DNA of 22,297 nucleotides from Myxococcales bacterium (lineage in GTDB: Bacteria; Myxococcota_A; Polyangia; Polyangiales; Polyangiaceae), in NCBI GenBank assembly GCA_013298325.1, contig JAAFHJ010000006.1:1-22297 (forward strand). The letters are read 5' to 3'. This document shows positions 1 through 8,300 of this stretch, piece after piece. The position numbers and the translations under genes are program-made. A model generated the notes under the pieces. It made no database searches, was not told where the DNA came from, and saw nothing but the letters and a program-made list of their open reading frames with translations. Within the stretch, counting starts at the first letter, position 1; each line of letters opens with the position of its first letter.

Positions 1-465
1 GACGGGGACCCACGGGGCGTCGGTAAGTTTGCGCGCGATTCGGGCGACGACAAAGCCGAGCGTCACGAGAATCGCGACGCCGGTAAACATGATTCCTAGG
101 GAAATCTTCGATTCGGGAAGGCCGAGCTTGTGGAGGGCGCTCATCCATAGCGTCCACAGAAGATTGGTGTACCCCTCAACCGGCGCTTCGCCCACATTCC
201 AGGTGAGGCCATCGCCCCGCGAGAAGTTGCGGGCGTACCGCATCGAGATCATGGCATCTTCGAAGAGTACGAACCAACGCGTCCCCTGGGCCACGAAGCT
301 CGTTCGCCACAAGAACAGCGCATAAAAGGCGAGCGCTGCCCCGAGGAAAAGCCGCAGAGGCCCTTTCGTGGGCGCGTCGCTGGCGCTCAAAAGGGGAGTC
401 GACCCCGCATTTTCCGCCCCTTTGGCGGAAACATCCTCTCCATCGCGTCCGTTCCGCGTTTCCAT
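1..465 (-). CDS. Polytopic membrane glycosyltransferase (GT-C / ArnT-AftB-like), partial
   Basis: The open frame starts at an ATG read leftward from 465 and runs without a stop to the left edge, so only the first 155 residues are visible. A GAGGG Shine-Dalgarno sits about 8 bases upstream. After a polar 33-residue head come a first membrane segment (about 37-53) and a loop containing FEDAMIS (E69, D70). That loop continues with RYARNFSRGDGLTWN and VEGYTNLLW, and a second membrane segment follows (about 121-142). An acidic pair in the first outer loop followed by R-Y-A-x-N, G-x-G-L and E-G-Y-T-N is typical of GT-C fold transferases that use polyprenyl-phosphate sugars, such as the mycobacterial arabinosyltransferase AftB group. 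Sugar and acceptor cannot be told. It is divergent from an ATP-grasp gene, which fits a cell-surface glycan locus continuing to the left. Family call is fairly firm; exact activity is unknown. Confidence 0.8.
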   Translation of the reverse strand, partial: METRNGRDGEDVSAKGAENAGSTPLLSASDAPTKGPLRLFLGAALAFYALFLWRTSFVAQGTRWFVLFEDAMISMRYARNFSRGDGLTWNVGEAPVEGYTNLLWTLWMSALHKLGLPESKISLGIMFTGVAILVTLGFVVARIARKLTDAPWVPV

Positions 466-526
466 CGCCTATCCCTCTTTCGCCGCAGACCAGGGTGCGA
501 GAAGATAACAGAAGGCCGTACCTCTT

Positions 527-544
527 CGTCACTATTCGGTGACG
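527..544. repeat. Short inverted repeat in divergent gap
   Basis: Six-base arms CGTCAC and GTGACG are separated by six bases, in the 109-base gap between the glycosyltransferase and the ATP-grasp gene. It could be an operator half-site pair for one or both divergent promoters. Arms this short also arise by chance. Confidence 0.3.
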
Positions 545-574
545 CTTTTGGAGGCACCAGCGCCCGGAACCACC

Positions 575-1846
575 ATGAAGCTCGACGCCCCCGCCCTCCT
601 TTTTCTCGGCGATTACTATGGAACTCTCGCGGCTGCTCGCTGCCTTGCGGCCAAGGGGGCGCCGGTCGATCTCGCCGACGCCGACCGGATGAACCGGACT
701 TGGGCATCAAAGGCGGTCACGACGCGCCACTTCGCGCCCCCGCTCGACGATGTGCCCCGCTTCCTGGCGTGGCTCCGCGAGCACGGGCGGATGCACCCGG
801 GCGCCGTGCTGTATCCGGCGAGCGATGAACTGGTATTTCTTTTGGCGAAGCATCGCACCGAACTCGCAGGGTCCTTCCGGATGTACCTGCCCGAAATCGA
901 CACGATTTTTCGCATCCTGAACAAACAGCGACTCAATGAGGCTTGCGCCCGAGTGGGCGTCGACATTCCGACGACCTTCTACCCGAGGAATGAAACCGAG
1001 CTTCGCGAAGTCCTCACCCAGCTCGGGGATCGTCCGTTCCTCCTCAAGCCAAAGACGCAAATTCAGCTTCGCAGCGGCACAAAGGCGGCGGAGTTTGATC
1101 GCAATGACGACCCGGTAGCCGCGTTCAACCGTTTTGTGGCCGAAAATCCCTACGGGAGGGAACTCCTCGACCACGACCCCGAAGTGCAGTGGCCGATGGT
1201 GCAGGAGTTCCTGCCGAACGCAGCGGCGGCGATCTACAGCTTGGCGGGATTTATTGACGAAAAACACGACATTCCGCTAGCACGAGCGTCGCGAAAGATC
1301 CTTCAACGGCCCCGTAAACTTGGAATCGGTCTCTGCTTTGAGAGCGCTCCAGTTTCCGATGAAATCCTGCGCAAGGTCGGAGCGTTGTGCAAAGACCTCG
1401 GCTACCACGGTCCGTTTGAACTCGAGTTTGTTGAGCACGAGGGGCGCATGCTTCTCATCGACTTCAACCCTCGTAACTACTCACAGATGGCATTCGAAAT
1501 CGCGCGCGGACTGCCTACGCCGTGGCTCCAGTACTTGGCGGCCACCGGCCAGGATGAGGCGCTCGAAACCGAATGGAATCGAGCAGCGGCGTGGAAGCCC
1601 GAGGGGGAGTGGGTCTACACCCATCGAACGCTCCTCGCGCTCGTACAAGGTACACAGCTCTTCGAAAAAGCCGCAAAGAAGCTCTCCGACGAAGACTGGG
1701 GCGGGTGGGCCATTCGTCATCAGGGACGGCTCGTCGACGCCGTGCGCGACGGTCGGGACGTCGGCCCTGTGCTCGTCGATGCCGTGAAGCACCTCCGCTA
1801 CTTTGCGCGCCACCCGCGGAGTTTTTTGCGGAGTTTTGCTCGCTAG
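575..1846 (+). CDS. ATP-grasp superfamily carboxylate-amine ligase-like protein
   Basis: A 423-residue cytosolic protein with ATP-grasp architecture. An N-terminal Rossmann-like pre-ATP-grasp domain (about 1-115, LFLGDYYGTLAAARCL) precedes the ATP-binding core. In the core, FLLKP (K158) is the likely nucleotide-binding lysine, and FELEF (281-285) plus LIDFNPR (294-300) supply the Mg2+-binding acidic and Asn residues. Such enzymes join a carboxylate to an amine, or occasionally another nucleophile, through an acyl-phosphate. The closest general group I recognise is the 'predicted ATP-dependent carboligase' set often found in surface-glycan loci; the substrate is not deducible. I chose the ATG at 575 over the in-frame GTG at 539. 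The GTG lacks a ribosome site, sits inside an inverted repeat and would add 12 low-complexity residues. The gene is divergent from a glycosyltransferase. The family call is firm and the reaction is inferred. Confidence 0.85.
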   Translation: MKLDAPALLFLGDYYGTLAAARCLAAKGAPVDLADADRMNRTWASKAVTTRHFAPPLDDVPRFLAWLREHGRMHPGAVLYPASDELVFLLAKHRTELAGSFRMYLPEIDTIFRILNKQRLNEACARVGVDIPTTFYPRNETELREVLTQLGDRPFLLKPKTQIQLRSGTKAAEFDRNDDPVAAFNRFVAENPYGRELLDHDPEVQWPMVQEFLPNAAAAIYSLAGFIDEKHDIPLARASRKILQRPRKLGIGLCFESAPVSDEILRKVGALCKDLGYHGPFELEFVEHEGRMLLIDFNPRNYSQMAFEIARGLPTPWLQYLAATGQDEALETEWNRAAAWKPEGEWVYTHRTLLALVQGTQLFEKAAKKLSDEDWGGWAIRHQGRLVDAVRDGRDVGPVLVDAVKHLRYFARHPRSFLRSFAR

Positions 1847-2054
1847 CCACGAATTCGCGCAACACTCGCGCGGCTGCGTCCGATAGGGGCGGATGCCGCG
1901 CCTGTCCCCTGCCCCTCCCGTCGTCAACGCCGACTCTGCCATTCCTCTCAGCGAGTCCGACGTCATCCTTAGCGGTTCCAGTCGCCGTGACGCGCTTCCT
2001 GCGCCGCAGCGGGAGCCATCCGCGCTAGCATCACGCGCTCCGAAGCTCCGACGT

Positions 2055-3836
2055 ATGGACAGCGAACCTTTCGCCAGAGGGGAAGAAATTCCCGGAACTC
2101 CCTACCGTTACGTGTCCGTCTTGGGCCGTGGCGGGCAAGGGACCGTCGTGGAGGTGGAGCACACCTTCCTCGGGTCGCGGGCAGTGATGAAGCTGCTGAA
2201 TCCCCAGCACGTCGATCGCCACGACCTCTCCGGGCGGATGCGGGACGAGGCGCGCGCGCTGGCCGCGATCCGCCATCCGAACATCGTTCGCGTCACCGAT
2301 GGCGGCCTGACCGCCGAGAAGCAGCCGCGGCCGTTCTTCGTAATGGAGAAGCTCGACGGCGACACACTCCTCGCGATCCTCCGGCGACGGGCCGACGGCC
2401 TACCTCTCCGATCGGCGATTGCGATCGCGGCGGAGATCCTCGACGCCCTCGATGTCGCCCACACGACGCACCGCATGATCCATCGCGATGTAAAGCCGGG
2501 GAACGTCTTCCTTGCGCGAATTTCGCCGGTAGAAGTGCGCGCCGTTCTTCTTGATTTCGGTGTCGCGCGCATGAAGAAGCCGAGCGCGTTCACCGGGCAG
2601 CACTCCTTCGTCGGCACCTTCCAGTACGCCGCCCCCGAGCAGCTCCGCGGCGAGGTGAGCCCCCAGAGCGACCTGTACGCGCTCGGGCTGATGCTTTTCG
2701 AGATGCTCGTCGGTCGCCATCCGTTTGCCGATGCGCAGAGCGTCCCCGAGTGGGTGCGCTTCCAGACCCACCGCGTTCCGCCCCGCGTCGATGAGCTTCG
2801 CCCGGAAATTCCGCAGCCGATTTCGCGACTTGTCGCATCGGCTCTCGCAAAGGATCCGCGGCAACGCCCCAGCACGGCACTTGCGTTCGCCTCCGAGCTG
2901 CGTCTTTTGCGTGCACGATACATCGATAGTCCGCAGGCGAACGGCGGCGAGGCGTACACCGAGGAAATGGCGGTCGAGCAGGTCGTCGCGCTCGCGCGCG
3001 GCGATGTCACGATGGTCCCTCCGACGGCGCGTGAACCGGAACGCCGCTCAAATCCAGGGAGTCCGTCGGTCGCGAACGCTCCGACCGCCTCGCAAGACTC
3101 GGAAGCGCTGGGACCGCCGATCCTGCCGGTCCCGATTGCGTTGCCGCAGCGGCCCCAAGATCCTCGACGCGCCACCGCCGACCTCCCGCCGACTACGGAG
3201 CGCCCGGCCCAGGGACTCCACGGAACGGCTCGTTTTGATGGGGAAATCGAAATTCCGCGGCAGACGCTCGCCATGGACGGGGCGCCTCGCGCGCAGATCG
3301 AACGGCCAATCGCCGTCGACTCGCAGCGCTCGCCTCGACCCAACGTAGCCGCCGCCTGGGGGGCACGCCCGCTGGACGCACCGGCGAAGACCCCAAACAA
3401 CGATGAGTCGTGGAATCCCGCCGGCGAGGGTCGCGTCGCTGCACCGACCGTCGCGGCCGCCCGCAAAGGCTCTCGAACCGGCTGGGTGATCATCGTGGTC
3501 GGCCTGACTGGCATCGTTGCGGCGCTGGCCGTCGCCGCAGCCATACTTGGGACCCACCGCGCGCCTGCACCGCTCGCAAGCGCCCTCGCGGCAACGCCGG
3601 CGGCGAGCGCCCCAGCCGCCGCCGTTTCGTTGGCACCACCGACGGCAGCCCCTTCCGCCATTCCGGTCGCCCCCGCAGCAACGCCTGAAGCAACGAGCGC
3701 TGTTTCTTCCGCAAAACCGGTCCGTTCCGATACCCGCTCGTCAAAACCGGAGGGGAAGGCATCGAGCGAACCGAAGCCGGCGCCGACGGTCCACACGGCA
3801 CCGGCGGGCGACGGCGTCCCCCGCGTGCAGTTCTAA
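2055..3836 (+). CDS. Membrane-anchored Ser/Thr protein kinase (PknB/Hanks type)
   Basis: A 593-residue kinase with all catalytic landmarks: glycine loop GRGGQGTV (24-31), ATP-anchoring lysine in AVMKLL (K46), catalytic loop HRDVKPGN (143-150), DFG (167-169) and APEQ (193-196). The catalytic domain occupies about 18-285. A roughly 190-residue Pro/Ala-rich cytoplasmic linker follows, then one membrane segment (about 475-499, WVIIVVGLTGIVAALAVAAA). The Ala/Pro/Ser-rich outer tail of about 90 residues has no recognisable sensor domain. It should sense an envelope signal and phosphorylate cytosolic proteins. An in-frame ATG at 1893 has a good AGGGG ribosome site and would add 54 disordered residues. 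I prefer 2055 because homologous kinases begin close to the kinase fold. Its last 4 bases overlap the convergent tsaD. The target is unknown. Confidence 0.92.
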   Translation: MDSEPFARGEEIPGTPYRYVSVLGRGGQGTVVEVEHTFLGSRAVMKLLNPQHVDRHDLSGRMRDEARALAAIRHPNIVRVTDGGLTAEKQPRPFFVMEKLDGDTLLAILRRRADGLPLRSAIAIAAEILDALDVAHTTHRMIHRDVKPGNVFLARISPVEVRAVLLDFGVARMKKPSAFTGQHSFVGTFQYAAPEQLRGEVSPQSDLYALGLMLFEMLVGRHPFADAQSVPEWVRFQTHRVPPRVDELRPEIPQPISRLVASALAKDPRQRPSTALAFASELRLLRARYIDSPQANGGEAYTEEMAVEQVVALARGDVTMVPPTAREPERRSNPGSPSVANAPTASQDSEALGPPILPVPIALPQRPQDPRRATADLPPTTERPAQGLHGTARFDGEIEIPRQTLAMDGAPRAQIERPIAVDSQRSPRPNVAAAWGARPLDAPAKTPNNDESWNPAGEGRVAAPTVAAARKGSRTGWVIIVVGLTGIVAALAVAAAILGTHRAPAPLASALAATPAASAPAAAVSLAPPTAAPSAIPVAPAATPEATSAVSSAKPVRSDTRSSKPEGKASSEPKPAPTVHTAPAGDGVPRVQF

Positions 3837-4912
3837 ACGCGCTCGCCGCGCCCTTTTCGCGTGGTCCGTGGGAGCGACGTCCGGCTTTCCGCGCAGAGGG
3901 CGAGGGTGTCCCTTTCGCCGCGCACAAGCCGCATCGCCCCCGCGTAGCCGATCATGGCGGCGTTGTCGGTGCAGGAGGCAAGATCAGGCAAGTATGCCTC
4001 GACATTGCGTTTTTTCGCGACGCGAAGGATCCGCGCGCGGAGGCCACGATTCGCCGCGACGCCGCCGCCAATGACGACCCGCGTGACGTCTTCGGCCTCC
4101 GCGGCGAGGAAGAGTTTCTGCACAAGAACGCGCGTCATCGCCTCTTGAAAGGCGGCACACAACGCGGCAATACGCGCGGGATTTTTCAAGATTTCTGGCT
4201 GCTTGGCGACGCGTTGGGCGACTTGCGTCTTCAGCCCCGAGAAGCTGAACTCGAAACCGCGAAGCATCGGCAGGGTGAACGGCTCTTCGTCGTGGCGGTC
4301 GCCCGCTGCGAGCGCCTCATGATCGTGGGCCAGCCGGTCGATGGTCGGGCCACCCGGATAGCCAAGACCAAGAAGTTTCGCTGTTTTATCATAGGCTTCG
4401 CCGGCAGCGTCGTCGCGGGTAGCTCCAATCTCGCGGATGTCGGTGAGGAGGGGACCATCGACGCGGTAGAGGGCCGTGTGGCCGCCGGAGACGAGGAGCG
4501 CGAGGTACGGATAGGCGGGGACGGCGTTCGTGCTGCCGGGCCGGATCGTGCGGACGGCGAGCAGGTGGCCGACGAGATGATCGACGCCGACGAAGGGGAG
4601 ATCGGTTGCAAATGCGAGCGCTTTCGCGACTTGGACGCCGACGAGGAGGGCGCCGACGAGGCCCGGCCGGCAGGTGACCGCGATGCCGTCGACGCTGCTG
4701 ACGTCGACGATGCCGGCCCGGGCGAGCGCTTCGCGGACGACATATTCGGCGTTCCGAAGGTGGTCGCGGGAGGCGAGCTCGGGGATGATGCCGCCGTAGG
4801 GGGCGTGGATCGCAATTTGGCTGTGGACGACGTCGGAGAGGACGTTCCCCTGGTCATCGACGACGGCGGCAGCGGTTTCGTCGCAGGAGGTTTCGAGGGC
4901 TAGTACGCGCAC
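3833..4912 (-). CDS. tsaD: tRNA N6-threonylcarbamoyladenosine (t6A37) synthase catalytic subunit TsaD
   Basis: A 359-residue member of the TsaD/Kae1/Gcp family. It transfers the threonylcarbamoyl group from TC-AMP (made by TsaC) to A37 of ANN-decoding tRNAs, working with TsaB and TsaE. Visible signatures are ETSCDETAAAVV (7-18), HAPYGGIIPELASRDH (36-51), metal ligands H112 and H116 in DHLVGH, LVSGGHT (140-146), GEAYDKTAKLLGL (171-183), GGGVAANRGLR (282-292) and CTDNAAM with the third ligand D316. Length is typical. The start is a GTG at 4912 because the protein must begin MRVLALETSCDE. The start lies 13 bases inside the preceding lipoprotein gene, so it should be translated by coupling as the last gene of a three-gene operon. 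tsaB and tsaE are not adjacent. Confidence 0.97.
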   Translation of the reverse strand: MRVLALETSCDETAAAVVDDQGNVLSDVVHSQIAIHAPYGGIIPELASRDHLRNAEYVVREALARAGIVDVSSVDGIAVTCRPGLVGALLVGVQVAKALAFATDLPFVGVDHLVGHLLAVRTIRPGSTNAVPAYPYLALLVSGGHTALYRVDGPLLTDIREIGATRDDAAGEAYDKTAKLLGLGYPGGPTIDRLAHDHEALAAGDRHDEEPFTLPMLRGFEFSFSGLKTQVAQRVAKQPEILKNPARIAALCAAFQEAMTRVLVQKLFLAAEAEDVTRVVIGGGVAANRGLRARILRVAKKRNVEAYLPDLASCTDNAAMIGYAGAMRLVRGERDTLALCAESRTSLPRTTRKGRGERV

Positions 4913-5379
4913 GGCGAGCTGCTTTTTTCCAAGGGGAACAGGGCAAAGAGACCACCGCCGGCGCTTGCCGGGGAGCCGCGCAACACGCGGACTTCGACGG
5001 TTCCGCGATCGAGCAACGAGACGAAGAGCGTCGTGTCGCGCCCCTGGGAATCAACTGCAGTATACACCATGTTTTTGGTGCGCCCCTCGCCGAAGGAGAG
5101 CGTCGCGAGCGGGTCGTGCCAGATTTGCGGGATCACCTGCAAGGGGGTCTTTGCGAAGAGGCCGTCGCTCGTCGAGATCGTCCCCGGGCGGTCTTGGATG
5201 CGGTCGGCGTCGAAGGTTAGGCAGAGCCGCACCCCCTCGCCGACGCCGGCGCGGACGAACGAGGCATCGACGACGACCCCTTCGTAGCTGCCGGTCCCTG
5301 TGGAAAAGCGGTCGAGGGATTCGCAGCCAAAGGTGCCGAGAAGCGCCAGCGGCAATGCGCCAAGAAGCTGCTTTTTCAC
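4900..5379 (-). CDS. Small putative lipoprotein in the TPR/HEAT-tsaD operon
   Basis: A 159-residue exported protein of no family I recognise. It starts at a GTG at 5379, one base after the stop of the upstream TPR/HEAT gene, with two lysines, a hydrophobic stretch (5-17) and GTFGC. C19 is a plausible lipidation site, although the residue three before it (Thr) is not the preferred Leu, so a periplasmic soluble form is possible. The remainder looks like a beta-rich globular domain (VRLCLTFDADRIQDRPG, LFVSLLDRGTVEVRVLRG) and ends in a second Cys near the C terminus. It overlaps tsaD by 13 bases. Tight packing suggests it is made together with the TPR/HEAT protein and could be its envelope partner; this is inference from context only. 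Confidence 0.75.
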   Translation of the reverse strand: MKKQLLGALPLALLGTFGCESLDRFSTGTGSYEGVVVDASFVRAGVGEGVRLCLTFDADRIQDRPGTISTSDGLFAKTPLQVIPQIWHDPLATLSFGEGRTKNMVYTAVDSQGRDTTLFVSLLDRGTVEVRVLRGSPASAGGGLFALFPLEKSSSPCAY

Positions 5380-5380
5380 G

Positions 5381-8300
5381 TCATTTTCCGGCGATGCTGG
5401 CCGCTGTTGCGCGCACTCGCGCCTCGGGATCGGCGGTCTTGCGCGTCGTCGCGAGCTTCTTTCCGGCGCCGGGATCGACAGCGGCAAGCGCGAGGAGCGC
5501 CCCCTCGCGGACGAGGGCGAACGGGTCGTCGGCGGCAAGGGCAGAGAGCCGAGCTACGGCGTCCGGCGAGGAAATTCGCTGCGTCCCGAGTGCTTTGGCC
5601 GCGGCGAGGCGGGTCGTCCAATCGGCGCTCTTCGTCGCTGCGAGCATCGCCGGCGCGAGCAGCTCAGCCCCTTCGCGAGGGGCCGACGCGAGAACACCAA
5701 GCGCGATCTTACGGGTATCGGCTTCGTCGCCGGTGAGCTCACGCCCGTCGGTGCCGGCGAGGGCTGCTGCAAGCGTGGCCGAGGCATCACGGCCGGGGAT
5801 TCGTGCAACAAGTGCAAGAGCTTGCGCGCGAATCGCAGGATCGTCGTGGGACGTGTAGGGGCGGAGCTCGGGGAGGAGCCGGGCGAGGAGCGGCTCGACG
5901 ACGGCGCGGTCTTCGGAGGTGCCATGAAGCGCGGGGAGGAACGTCCCTGCGCTCGGGCCAAAGGCCTCAAGAACGGCCCGCGCACGGACGCCGCCGGTCG
6001 CAAGTGCATGCTTCGCGGAGGCCTCGATGACGGCGCCGTGGGTCACGAGCGCCGGTCGAAATGCGGAGTCGGTAAGCGGAGTTGCGGCGAGGGCATCGAG
6101 AAAGGCATCGGCATCGAGGACCCCATCGCCGGGGAGCCCCCAGGGGACCGAATACGGTGCACTTTGCACATTCTTCCCCGCGAGGCGCGCGAGGCCGAGC
6201 GCGGAAGCATCGCGGAGGCGAGCGGCACGTGCCTGGCTCCGCGGACCGCCCGACGTCGCAAAAAAGAGAGTATCTGCGAAGAGTTCTGCCTTTCCATGCC
6301 CCTTCGTCGCCAGCGAGGCGAGGGCCAACTCGGCGACGAGCGGGTCGGCGCCACGGGCGGCATCTTCGACGAGTGCGAGGTCCTTCCCGTCGGAAAGCGA
6401 TCCGATCGCCCACGCGGCGGCGGCCCGTGCGGCGCTCCCACTGTCGCTGGCTTGGAGCGTCTTTGTCAGCCGCGGCAGTGCCCCTTTGTCCCCCTGGCGC
6501 GCAAACGCGATCGCCGCAAATGCTTTCATTTCCGGCGTTCCGCGGTCGAGGAGGCGCTCTTGGAGGGGCCGCGCACGCTTGTCGTCGAGGCTGGTCGCTG
6601 CCCAGGCCGCTGCGACGGCGAGGCGGTCGGCGCTGGCGACGGCGTCTTCGCCGGGGATTTTCGGGAAAATCAGCGCGTCGTAGCGCGGCACAAGGGAAGA
6701 CTCCCCGAGGGCGCCACAGGCGAGCATCGCGCGCACACGGAGGTCGGGATCTTGAGCCCCTTCCGCGTAGGAAAAGAGCGCCGGTGCCGCGTTCTTGTTC
6801 CGGACGTAGCCGAGCACCGCGATCGCCGTCCGCTGCTGGGAGGCATCGGGATCGGCGAGGGCATCGAGGAGCGGTTTGATCGCGCGCGAACCGATTTTCT
6901 CCAACGTTTCTCGCGCCTTCTTCGATTCATCCCCGCTTGCGAGCCGCGCCTTCTGGACGAGACCGAAGCTCATTTGCCCATAAATCTCGACGAGGAGCTT
7001 CCGGTAAAGAGGGCGCCCCGGATTGGCGAGGGCAAGCGGGACGAGTTCCTGTTCGAGGGTCTCGATGCTCCCACGACCCAAGTTAATTTGAGCAGATAGG
7101 CGCGACGCGCGCGCGACGAGCTCATCATCGGGGGCTCCCCGGAGCACCTTCCGAAGGAGGCGATCGGCCTCGTCGGTCTCCCCCTTGGTGAGGAGCAAAT
7201 CGGCGAGCTGGAAGTAGACCAAAAAGAGCCGGTCGTTCTTCTCAAGCGCCTTCTTATAGGCGGCGATGGCGTGGTCGGTGTCTTGGCGTTGGCGGTACAA
7301 ATCGCCAAGCTTTCTGTGACCTTCCGCGTCGTCCGGGTTCAGTTCCACCGCCTTGGCTGCGTAACGGATCGCGTCGGCGTCCTTGTAGGTCTGGAGGGCG
7401 TAGCCGGCCATGCGCTGGTAGACCTGGCGCGCCTGCTTCGGGTCGACGGCGGCGAGCTTTTCGAGGGCGGCGATCGCCCCTTCGAGCTTGTTTTGCTGAA
7501 CGAGGACGCGCTCCAGCGCGAGGTACGCTTCCGTGTCGCCGGGGGCGAGCGTCGTGACTTCGCGGAGGGTCGCCTCGGCATCGGCCGGTTTTTGCAAACG
7601 AATTTGCACTTCCGCGAGCAGGCGACCGGCGTCCACGTCGGCCGGCTTGCCATGAAACGCGGTATTCAATCGCGGTACTTGGGCGTCGAGGATCTTCTCC
7701 TGACCCCACAAGGAAACGATACGCGTGCGCGCTTCGCGGGCGAGGAGCTTGTCGCCGCTCTCTTTCGCCTTCTTGTCGAGTTCCAACCAGACATTCCGCG
7801 CATCCGAGAAATTGTGCATGCGTTCATGCACCGCCGCGAGCTGCTTTTTGTAGGCGGCGCTGTTCGGATCGAGGCTCACCGCCTCCTTCACGGCGACGAG
7901 CGCATCGGGCGCCTTGTCGTGTTCCAGGTAGACGTCGGCGAGGGCCGAGAGGGCACGAGCACGCGGCGTTACCGCAGTGAGAATGCGGCGCCAGGTCGCC
8001 AACGCGAGAGCTTCGTTGCCGGCGGCGAAATAGCGATCGCCGAGATCGGCGAGGTGGGACGGGTCGTTCCCGTTCGAGGAGGCGAGCCGCTCGAGCACTT
8101 TTGTGCCGCGCGCGTTTTCACCGATACGACCATAGAAATCGGCAAGACGGCCGAGGGTATCTTCGTCACTCCCCCCGCGGGCTTCGAGCTCGGTCAGCAA
8201 CTTGAGCGCGCGGGCGCGGTCGCCACGGGCGAGGAGCGCTTCGCACTCTTCGAAGACAAACGTCGGATTGTTCGGGGCGGCACGGACGAGCGCTTCGTAC

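Noticed and set aside
2055..4912. Kinase next to tsaD as a Bud32-Kae1 type pair
   Set aside because: The kinase has full Hanks motifs, a membrane segment and a long tail, unlike the small Bud32. The genes are convergent, not co-transcribed, and bacterial TsaD works with TsaB/TsaE.
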